Part shown: positions 15,987 through 22,982 of the stretch, piece by piece
Numbering within the stretch: position 1 is the stretch's first letter
Layout of the letters: each line of letters begins with the position of its first letter
Source: Cellvibrionales bacterium
Lineage (GTDB): Bacteria; Pseudomonadota; Gammaproteobacteria; Pseudomonadales; JAHEGP01
Assembly (NCBI GenBank): GCA_024645065.1
Contig: JAHEGP010000005.1
Coordinates: forward strand, 1 to 32,082
Length of the DNA stretch: 32,082 nucleotides
Reading direction: 5' to 3'
Notes under the pieces: generated by a model
Seen by the model: the letters and a program-made list of their open reading frames with translations, nothing else
Databases searched by the model: none
What the model was told of the DNA's origin: nothing
Made by a program: the position numbers and the translations under genes

Positions 15987-16750
15987 CTATCGGATTGGTG
16001 CAGGCCGCACTGTACTGGGAGCAAGCCGGCGCCAACAGGCGGCATTTCGACCAACTGCTGGCGGGCTGCGACGCACCCCTGGACATGATCGTCCTGCCCG
16101 AAATGTTCAATAGCGGTTTTACCAACGCGGCCACCAGCGTTGCCGAGCCCATGACCGGTCCCAGTGTGCAGTGGATGCAGCAAATTGCCGAATGCCGACA
16201 GTGCGCGGTGTGCGGCAGTCTCGCCATCATCGATGAGGGCGTGGTTTACAATCGACTGGTTTTCGCCGCGCCCGAGGGTGTGCTGCATCACTATGACAAA
16301 CGCCATTTGTTCCGTATGGCCAATGAGCAACAACGCTATGGAGCCGGCAATTCCAGGGTGGTGGTCAACTTTCGCAGCTGGCGCATTTGTCTTCAGGTCT
16401 GCTACGACCTGCGTTTCCCGGTTTGGAGCCGCAACTGCAATGACTATGACCTGCTGCTTTACGTCGCCAACTGGCCCCAGCGACGACGAATGCACTGGCG
16501 CCAGTTATTGATTGCGCGCGCAATCGAAAACCAGGTTGGGGTTATCGGTGTGAACCGGGTGGGAACCGACGGCAATGGCATAGCATATAGCGGCGATAGC
16601 CTGGCCATCGACGCCCGGGGCGAGCTTCTGGTCGATTGCCACGACCGGCCTGGCGTCCACATTGCCCAGTCGAACGGAGCCGAACAGCAGCAGTATCGCG
16701 AGACGTTTCCGGCCTTTCTGGATGCAGATCACTTTACCCTGCACCGCTAA
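15974..16750 (+). CDS. yafV: omega-amidase YafV (nitrilase family)
   Basis: A 258-residue nitrilase-superfamily amidase like E. coli YafV and eukaryotic Nit2. It hydrolyses the omega-amides alpha-ketoglutaramate and alpha-ketosuccinamate to release ammonia and a keto acid. The catalytic triad is visible: E43 in VLPEMF, K109 in YDKRHLF, C143 in QVCYDLRFP. The C-terminal NQVGVIGVNRVGTDGNGIAYSGDS is the family's conserved stretch. It overlaps ybdL by 13 bases. The pair makes sense because transamination with glutamine yields alpha-ketoglutaramate, and the amidase makes the step irreversible; this glutamine transaminase/omega-amidase link is known in methionine salvage. It converges on the wax ester synthase gene. 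Confidence 0.93.
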   Translation: MQTLTIGLVQAALYWEQAGANRRHFDQLLAGCDAPLDMIVLPEMFNSGFTNAATSVAEPMTGPSVQWMQQIAECRQCAVCGSLAIIDEGVVYNRLVFAAPEGVLHHYDKRHLFRMANEQQRYGAGNSRVVVNFRSWRICLQVCYDLRFPVWSRNCNDYDLLLYVANWPQRRRMHWRQLLIARAIENQVGVIGVNRVGTDGNGIAYSGDSLAIDARGELLVDCHDRPGVHIAQSNGAEQQQYRETFPAFLDADHFTLHR

Positions 16751-16868
16751 AGTGGAATAGCGCCGGGTTGGGCAGAGGCCGCGTTCAAAGGGGCTGCGAA
16801 GAGCCGGTCACTCTGCGACGCACTCGCCCCCGGGGCTGGCGCCTGCTCGTTCGACTGCGGTTTTCAGG

Positions 16869-18557
16869 TTAATGGATCACCCGGCCGTCACTCTCGCCAC
16901 CGGCCATTGGACTATCAGGCCGGGCCGCCCCTGCCCCGGTTGCGTTTTTTGCCTTACCCTGAGGGCGACCTGCCTTGGCTATTTTTTTCCGCGACCCTGG
17001 CTTCTTCGTGGGTGCCTTGTTCGAGCCAGACCTGCCGCGACCTGAAGTCCGGGCAGTTTTGTTCGGCGGCAGCTTCGTTACCGTGGCTTTCTTTTTCACC
17101 AGTGCAGCGCGCCGGACCGGTCGCGCACGACGGGTCTTACCCAACACGCCCCGCTTCAACTCCTCGAACGAAGCCTCGAGGCATTCCCGGTAAAAACCGG
17201 GGTCCGGCAATTGCTCACGCTCGGCAAGCACCGACAGTGTAATCACGCCTGAGGAGCTGAACAGGGCATGGAACAGGCCAACCCCCGGCGTCAGAACCCC
17301 AAGTCCGTAATACCTTACCAGTCGCGCACCGGCACAGTATAGATCGAAGTGGGGTCCCGCTACATTGGTGACCACAGTGCTTATATTCAGCGGCATACTC
17401 AGGGAGAATTCGTTTTCCGAGTACAGGCGCGCTGCAGTTTTCGTTAGCCAGGGAGGGAATGCACCCGCAAGTTTCAGGGTATCAGCGAGAGGTGTATTCT
17501 CGCCAAATTCCTTGGCCTCCACGGTACTGCGGTGAATCGCCTGCAAGCGCTCAACCGGGTCCGCAATATTGGTATGCAGCTCACAAAAAGCCGATCCCAC
17601 CTGGTTATTGTCATCAGTCTGGTCGCGGCGGGTGCGCATGTTCAATGGCAAGGTCACCGCCAGTGATTCATCCGGCAGCTCACCTTTACTCTGGAGATAC
17701 TTGCGCAAACCACCTGACACCACCGCCAGCGCGACATCGTTAATTTTCACGCCGGTCGCATCTTTAATCGCCCTGAACTGCTCGAGCTGGAACGAGGTGG
17801 CATCGAAGGCCCGATGCGGTCCGACTGGCCGGTTGAATCGGGTTTTCGGCGCCTTGATCTCGGGCCGGGGGATTTGCTCCCGCAGCACGCCAATGCCCAT
17901 TCTTATCAAATCCTTTGCCAGGTGCATTGAACCCCGCGCCAGGCTGAGCCCGGTGCGGCCCTGGTTCATCGCAGCCCGTGTTAGCAGTTCCAGCGCGCTG
18001 GGGTCGCGATCCACCAGTAGCGCCTCCTGGCTGGCTGGCACCGGCGCGGGACCGGGTGACGGCTCGAGATCGTGGATTGCTGTCATAAAGGATTGACTAC
18101 CGGCACCATCGACCAGGGAATGGTGTATCTTGGTATAGATCGCAAAGCTGCCCGCGGGCAGATCGGGAATCCTGTCGAGCCCCTCTATGATGTAGACCTC
18201 CCAGAGTGGCCGCGACATATCCAGCGGTCGTGAATGCAAACGAGCGACCTGGATACACAACTGGCGCCAATCGCCTGGCTGCGGCAGGGCAATATGACGC
18301 ACGTGAAACTCGACATCAAAATTCTCATCGAGCACCCAGTACGGATTGTCCAAGCCACCGGGCACCTCTACCAGGCGAGTGCGAAATAACGGCATCCGCC
18401 TCAAACGCTGTTCAAAATTTGCAATAACCTGCTTGAATCGAACGAAACCGCCCGCTGCTGTAGAGGGGTCATAAAAAGCGACGGAACCCACATGCTGCGG
18501 TGTATTGGGCTGTTCCAGATTGATAAACGCGGTGTCTAGTGTTCCCAATTGCTTCAT
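16869..18557 (-). CDS. wax ester synthase / diacylglycerol acyltransferase with a basic tail
   Basis: A bifunctional WS/DGAT enzyme that joins acyl-CoA to a fatty alcohol or diacylglycerol, making wax esters or triacylglycerol as storage lipid at the membrane/lipid-droplet surface. The active site HHSLVDG (HHxxxDG) is at 145-151. PLWE (117-120), VTLPLNMRTR and the NVAGP segment (TVVTNVAGPHFDLYC) are also family marks. The catalytic part (to about 472) equals the normal family length. It is followed by 90 extra residues (473-562), very rich in Lys, Arg, Ala and Pro, with about 24 Lys/Arg among the first 66. This resembles histone-H1-like or phasin-type basic tails. Its SD-like AGGGAG lies rather far (13 bases) upstream of the ATG. 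It is monocistronic. Confidence 0.92.
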   Translation of the reverse strand: MKQLGTLDTAFINLEQPNTPQHVGSVAFYDPSTAAGGFVRFKQVIANFEQRLRRMPLFRTRLVEVPGGLDNPYWVLDENFDVEFHVRHIALPQPGDWRQLCIQVARLHSRPLDMSRPLWEVYIIEGLDRIPDLPAGSFAIYTKIHHSLVDGAGSQSFMTAIHDLEPSPGPAPVPASQEALLVDRDPSALELLTRAAMNQGRTGLSLARGSMHLAKDLIRMGIGVLREQIPRPEIKAPKTRFNRPVGPHRAFDATSFQLEQFRAIKDATGVKINDVALAVVSGGLRKYLQSKGELPDESLAVTLPLNMRTRRDQTDDNNQVGSAFCELHTNIADPVERLQAIHRSTVEAKEFGENTPLADTLKLAGAFPPWLTKTAARLYSENEFSLSMPLNISTVVTNVAGPHFDLYCAGARLVRYYGLGVLTPGVGLFHALFSSSGVITLSVLAEREQLPDPGFYRECLEASFEELKRGVLGKTRRARPVRRAALVKKKATVTKLPPNKTARTSGRGRSGSNKAPTKKPGSRKKIAKAGRPQGKAKNATGAGAARPDSPMAGGESDGRVIH

Positions 18558-18815
18558 GGTCCGTGCGCGCTCCCTGGCGTTACAAAAACGGTGATCGATG
18601 CTTCGCAGAGTCTACCGCATCGGCAGCGGCATCGCACAATAACACGCTCGAATTTTGTGCCGCGCTGCACAGTCGGGAAAGGTGTTGCCAGGCGCCATGC
18701 CGGCCACGAGCCGTCGATGACCCCGCGGCGCTTGCTGCTGAACAGGTTTCCCCACTGCAATGTATTTCAAATGCACATCGGCTGAGTACTGCAAGTTGCT
18801 GGCAGTGTTGCAGGC

Positions 18816-19556
18816 TCAGCTGACAGCTATGGCGGCAACCGTGGATTCAAAATCGATACCCAGGCGACGACCCACCAGCTCATAGGACTCGATCACATTC
18901 CCCAACTCCTTGCGGAAGCGGTCCTTGTCGAGTTTTTCGCGTGTTTCCTGATCCCACAAGCGGCAGCCATCAGGTGAAAACTCATCACCCAAAACCACTT
19001 CACCATCGAATAGCCCAAACTCGAGCTTGTAATCGACCAGCAATATGCCCGCATCGAGGAACAGCGGCTTGAGGACTTCGTTGACCGCAAAACTGAGCTC
19101 CCTGGCCCGCGCGATATGCCCGGGCTCACCCCAGCCAAACGAAGCAATATGTGACTCGTTGATCATGGGGTCCCCCAGCTCGTCATTTTTGAGGAACAAT
19201 TCAAAGGTCGGTGGGTTGAGGTCGATGCCCTCGGGGACACCAAGACGACGACAGATGCTACCCGCTGCAATATTGCGCACCACACACTCCACCGGCATCA
19301 TATCAAGCTTCTTCACCAGGGACTCATGGGCCGAGAGCAAGCGCTCGAAGTGGGTGGAAATGCCGGCCCGTTCCAGTTTCTGCATGATGAAAGCGTTGAA
19401 GATATTATTGATCATCCCCTTGCGCGCCAGCTTCTCGACCTTCTTGCCATCAAAGGCGGAGGTGTCATCGCGAAACTCGAGGACAAGGTAGCGGTCGTCG
19501 TCAGTAGCGAATACGGACTTCGCCTTGCCGGCATACAGTTTATCAAGCTTGTTCAT
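18816..19556 (-). CDS. purC: SAICAR synthetase PurC
   Basis: Phosphoribosylaminoimidazole-succinocarboxamide synthase condenses CAIR with aspartate using ATP in de novo purine synthesis. The 246-residue protein aligns from memory with E. coli PurC (237). Shared segments are LYAGKAKSVF, DDTSAFDG, KLDMMPVECVVRNIAAGS, DPMINESHI and the ATP/metal segment VDYKLEFG then VVLGDEFSPDGCRLWD. I use ATG 19556, which fits the family N-terminus; the frame is open 28 codons further but that part is non-conserved. It is the last gene of the dapA-bamC-MBL-purC cluster, 102 bases after the MBL gene, so it may have its own promoter as well. Confidence 0.96.
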   Translation of the reverse strand: MNKLDKLYAGKAKSVFATDDDRYLVLEFRDDTSAFDGKKVEKLARKGMINNIFNAFIMQKLERAGISTHFERLLSAHESLVKKLDMMPVECVVRNIAAGSICRRLGVPEGIDLNPPTFELFLKNDELGDPMINESHIASFGWGEPGHIARARELSFAVNEVLKPLFLDAGILLVDYKLEFGLFDGEVVLGDEFSPDGCRLWDQETREKLDKDRFRKELGNVIESYELVGRRLGIDFESTVAAIAVS

Positions 19557-19658
19557 GACTACTCTCTCGTTAGTAAATCGCTGGCCCTGGCATGGGTGAG
19601 TATCCGCTGCAGCCGCTGCGGGTGATCTCGCGGACTGCAAGGGTCGGCGCTGCCGCCT

Positions 19659-20417
19659 CTAGCCAAAGTCGATCCAGTCGAGAATCTCATCCTGCTCGGC
19701 GTAGCATAGACTCGTGCCCTCGAGCTGGGGAATCCGCAATGCCTGGGCCACCAATGCGCGAGCATTGTTTTTTTCACTGATATGCCCGACGACCAGATGC
19801 TGCAGGCGATCCAGGGACAGGCCCATCAACAGCTCCCGGGTCTGGGCGTTGCTGAGGTGCCCCCACTTCCCCCCAACCCGGCGCTTCAACGACGGTGGGT
19901 AAGGCCCGTCCGCCAACATGTCTGCATCGTGGTTGGACTCGACAAACAGGCCGTCGCAATTACTGTAGCTATGCCGTATCTGTGGTGTCACATGCCCCAG
20001 GTCAGTAAGTATCCCGAGTTTGCAACCCGCTGCCTCAAACACATATTGACAAGGCTCACGGGCATCATGGGGTACGGTGACGGCCTGCACTTCGATCTCG
20101 CCCAGCTGGAACCTGTCCCGGCCACGGATCAGTCTCTGCTGTTGCACCTCACTGACCGCCCGATGCCTGGCGGTTCCGTGGGTCATGTAGACGGGCAGCT
20201 GATAACGCTTGGACAGGGCCAGGACGCCCTTGATATGGTCGGAGTGCTCGTGGGTAACCAGGATGCCGGTGAGGTCCTCGATCCCTCGGCCGAGTTCGTG
20301 CAGTCGCTCCCGGGTAGCGCGCAGCGAAAACCCGCAGTCCACCAACAGGCAGGTCTGGCCATGCTCTACTAATAGCCCATTGCCCCGGGAGCCGCTGCCA
20401 AGGGCAGCCAGCCGCAT
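19659..20417 (-). CDS. MBL-fold metallo-hydrolase (YycJ/WalJ-like)
   Basis: A 252-residue metallo-beta-lactamase-fold hydrolase with the dinuclear zinc motif THEHSDH at 55-61, a leading GSGSRGN loop (7-13) and the later histidines (about H117 and the VVGHISEKN segment). It resembles the YycJ/WalJ group of single-domain MBL proteins, some of which act as 5' exonucleases. Function in gammaproteobacteria is not established. Its ATG shares one base with the bamC stop (TGATG), so translation is coupled. The same order, dapA-bamC-MBL-purC, is known in Pseudomonas aeruginosa. Confidence 0.9.
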   Translation of the reverse strand: MRLAALGSGSRGNGLLVEHGQTCLLVDCGFSLRATRERLHELGRGIEDLTGILVTHEHSDHIKGVLALSKRYQLPVYMTHGTARHRAVSEVQQQRLIRGRDRFQLGEIEVQAVTVPHDAREPCQYVFEAAGCKLGILTDLGHVTPQIRHSYSNCDGLFVESNHDADMLADGPYPPSLKRRVGGKWGHLSNAQTRELLMGLSLDRLQHLVVGHISEKNNARALVAQALRIPQLEGTSLCYAEQDEILDWIDFG

Positions 20418-21496
20418 CAGGTCAAATACCCCTTGATCAAGCCCAACATCTGTTGTTGCACCTGGGGGTTGGACTTGCCGGCACCGGCCTCGGGATTGGC
20501 AATACGGATTTCCATCCAGCCGGGCTCTGGCGCTGGCTTCATGGTCAACCTGAACCGGTATTCTTCCATCGTCCGGGTTTCATCCCCGGGCTTGACCGCC
20601 TGGTAAAAACGCTGCCACATACCTTTTTCTGCCGGTTGCATTTGCGGATCGAGGCTTACCAGCATGGTACCGGCTGCAGCGTCCTGTTGCAGCACCCGGA
20701 AGCCGGCTTTGTCGACGGCATAGGACAGCGATGCCCAGCCCCGACTCTGGTCAACTTTCGCGAGAATCGCCGGATCATCGCCCGCAGTCAGGTAGAGCCG
20801 CCGGGATGTATCGATTCCCTGCCCCATCAGCGACACTGCCGCATTGACATCGGCAGTATCAGCGAGATAGTTGGCGAATTGTTCCAGGGTTGCCCGCTCG
20901 CGCCGGGTGTCGTCAGAACTGGCGGGCCAGTCTGTAGCGATATCCCGGGGGGCCGGCTCCCGCTGCATCTGCAACAGGTGAATCTCTGCGGTATTGCGCT
21001 GCAGGCCCTGCATCACCTTGAATCGATACCTCTCCTGCAGGTCAGGCAACGACTGGCTGGTCCACGGCGTTTCGACGACACCCCGGCCGCCATCCTCGCG
21101 CGCGACGCCCATACCCCGGGCTAACAGGAAGTCCTTCAACCTTGGCCACACCTGGCCGGGCAGCAACCGCACCAGAATCCATTGCCTCTGGTCCAGGGTC
21201 TGGATTTTGACCAATTCCTCATAGTCGCCGGCCACCAGAGCCTGGGGCCGCGGCACTTCAAAATCTGCAGGCGGTTGTGCGTACTGATCGATGGGCGGTA
21301 CAAAATAGATGTCTTCGATCGCTTCGCTGTCGAGGCTCGGGGGCAGCTCCAGGGGAGGCAGGTTGCCGGCCTTCAGATAGTCATCCTCACGATCCCTGAA
21401 ATACCCGTCTTTACCGAATAAACCGCAGCCTGGAAGCACCGCAGTCAAGGCCACCATGAGCAATACCGCCGTTTCCCTCTTACTAAAATACATCAC
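20417..21496 (-). CDS. bamC: outer membrane assembly lipoprotein BamC
   Basis: BamC (NlpB/DapX) is a lipoprotein of the BAM complex, which folds beta-barrel proteins into the outer membrane. The 359-residue protein has a signal with the lipobox LPGC, giving C24 as the lipidated residue. After it comes the unstructured, proline-rich stretch (YLKAGNLPPLELPPSLDSE) that in E. coli wraps around BamD. Two helix-grip-like domains follow at about 95-220 and 235-355. The start overlaps the dapA stop by four bases (ATGA), and its stop overlaps the next start. The sequence is far from E. coli BamC apart from the N-terminal pattern, as usual for this family; position after dapA supports the call. Confidence 0.9.
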   Translation of the reverse strand: MMYFSKRETAVLLMVALTAVLPGCGLFGKDGYFRDREDDYLKAGNLPPLELPPSLDSEAIEDIYFVPPIDQYAQPPADFEVPRPQALVAGDYEELVKIQTLDQRQWILVRLLPGQVWPRLKDFLLARGMGVAREDGGRGVVETPWTSQSLPDLQERYRFKVMQGLQRNTAEIHLLQMQREPAPRDIATDWPASSDDTRRERATLEQFANYLADTADVNAAVSLMGQGIDTSRRLYLTAGDDPAILAKVDQSRGWASLSYAVDKAGFRVLQQDAAAGTMLVSLDPQMQPAEKGMWQRFYQAVKPGDETRTMEEYRFRLTMKPAPEPGWMEIRIANPEAGAGKSNPQVQQQMLGLIKGYLT

Positions 21497-22368
21497 AGTA
21501 AACCGGCCTCCCTAAGGCCTTTTGCGAGCGCACCGTGGTGAACGCCGGACAATGGGGTGAGGGGCAAACGAATACCCGCCTCAATTTTTCCCAGTTGCTG
21601 TAGCGCCCATTTAACCGGAATCGGGTTGGACTCGACGAACAGCTGTTGATGCAAATGCGATACGCAACCATTCAGCTGGCGGGCTGCAGGCGCGTCGCCG
21701 GCAAGGGCAAGGGCACAAACCTTTGCCATTATCGCCGGCGCCACGTTGGCGGTGACTGAAATATTGCCCTTGCCACCCAACAGTATCAGCTCCACCGCCG
21801 TGGCATCATCACCGGAGTAAACAGCGAAATCTGCGGGACAAGCCCCAATCAGCGCCGCCGCGCGCTGCAGGTTACCCGTGGCTTCCTTGATACCAACGAT
21901 ATTCGTGATGGAAGCCAGCCGCAGCACCGTTTCCGGCAGCATATCGCATGCCGTGCGACCGGGAACATTGTACAGGATCTGGGGAATATCGACCGCCCTG
22001 GCTATCGCCTGGTGGTGCAGAAACAAGCCTTCCTGGGTGGGTTTGTTGTAATAGGGTGTCACCAACAGGCAGGCATCGGCACCTGCATCCCTGGCGCCTG
22101 CAGTCAACTCGATAGCCTCGCTGGTGGCGTTGGCACCGGTACCGGCGATCACCGGTATGCGGCCGCGGGCCTGGTCGACAACGGCCTTGACGACCTTGCA
22201 ATGCTCGGCAACACCCAGGGTAGCAGACTCACCGCTGGTGCCGACCGCCACGATAGCATCGCTACCCTCGCTGATGTGCCACTCAACCAGCTTTTGCAGG
22301 CGCGCCCAATCGATCTCACCGGACTCCAGCATAGGGGTCACCAGCGCGACGATGCTTCCGCTAATCAT
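21493..22368 (-). CDS. dapA: 4-hydroxy-tetrahydrodipicolinate synthase DapA
   Basis: DapA condenses pyruvate with aspartate semialdehyde, the first committed step to diaminopimelate and lysine. At 291 residues it has the normal length. The Schiff-base lysine is K161 (NIVGIKEATG), the catalytic tyrosine Y133 (ILYNVPGRT) and the conserved GTSGES loop at 43-48 (the E. coli form is GTTGES). The ATG start has GGAG eight bases upstream. It is the first gene of a four-gene minus-strand operon and is divergent from the DUF3806 gene across 116 bp. A 16-bp dyad in that gap could be an operator. Confidence 0.96.
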   Translation of the reverse strand: MISGSIVALVTPMLESGEIDWARLQKLVEWHISEGSDAIVAVGTSGESATLGVAEHCKVVKAVVDQARGRIPVIAGTGANATSEAIELTAGARDAGADACLLVTPYYNKPTQEGLFLHHQAIARAVDIPQILYNVPGRTACDMLPETVLRLASITNIVGIKEATGNLQRAAALIGACPADFAVYSGDDATAVELILLGGKGNISVTANVAPAIMAKVCALALAGDAPAARQLNGCVSHLHQQLFVESNPIPVKWALQQLGKIEAGIRLPLTPLSGVHHGALAKGLREAGLL

Positions 22369-22409
22369 TGTGATTCTCCAAACAGCGCAAAAAGGCGGTT
22401 ATGGTACTC

Positions 22410-22425
22410 GTGAGGCCTGTCTCAC
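22410..22425. promoter_or_regulatory. 16-bp dyad in the dapA / DUF3806 divergent promoter region
   Basis: GTGAG-GCCTGT-CTCAC is a perfect 5-6-5 inverted repeat. On the dapA strand it sits between TTGTGT and TACCAT, which are spaced 17 bases apart and could be a weak sigma70 promoter. This is a common place for a repressor site. On the other strand a TACAAT box at 22452-22457 precedes the DUF3806 gene. Only consensus and symmetry support this. Confidence 0.3.
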
Positions 22426-22484
22426 ACAAGATGAGCGGGCCGATAACGCGCTACAATAGCCGGCGATTAGCCAGGAGAAACCCG

Positions 22485-22982
22485 ATGCCCCGCCTACGGC
22501 GTTGCCAGATCGCACTGCTTGGATGTCTTTTGCCTGCGATAATGGCCTTCGCAGAGCCGATAATGACACCGCTCAGCCCCCTCGACCTGGCCTATCTCGA
22601 GCAGCAAAAACAGTACATTGACGAGCTTGCGGCGCGACGCCTGGGAAGGCGCCTGAGCGGTGACCAAACCGATCTCGAGTTGCTTCAGGCGATTCTAGAC
22701 AGGCAACTGGTCAAGGTGGGTGATGAGGCCGGCCTGCAAGCACTGGGGATCGTGCTGGGAAACACGCTGGCCAGTGAATATGCCCTGGAGTGGATCATTT
22801 ACAGCGATTCCCTGGGTCGCAGCAGGGCACTGTATGTTGGCGGGGATCGGCAATGCCTGTTTCCCGCCACCATGATCGCCCGTCGCGCACGGGCAGGGCT
22901 GGCGGTCGACGTCCACTCTCTTTACGACAAGGCGGCCCAGACCATCGAGAAACTGCGTGCCGGGGGCCTCAGGACTTACTGA
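22485..22982 (+). CDS. secreted DUF3806 protein
   Basis: A 165-residue exported protein. The signal peptide runs to about residue 22 (RRCQIALLGCLLPAIMAFA, cut before EP). The rest matches the DUF3806 pattern: QAILDRQLV, then LQALGIVLGNTLASEYALEWIIYSDSLGRSRAL, then ATMIARRARAGLAVDVHSLYD. The domain has no known activity. ATG 22485 is preceded by AGGAG with ideal spacing, which settles the start against longer readings of the frame. Its last 14 bases overlap the 3' end of the oppositely oriented DUF1631 gene. Confidence 0.85.
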   Translation: MPRLRRCQIALLGCLLPAIMAFAEPIMTPLSPLDLAYLEQQKQYIDELAARRLGRRLSGDQTDLELLQAILDRQLVKVGDEAGLQALGIVLGNTLASEYALEWIIYSDSLGRSRALYVGGDRQCLFPATMIARRARAGLAVDVHSLYDKAAQTIEKLRAGGLRTY

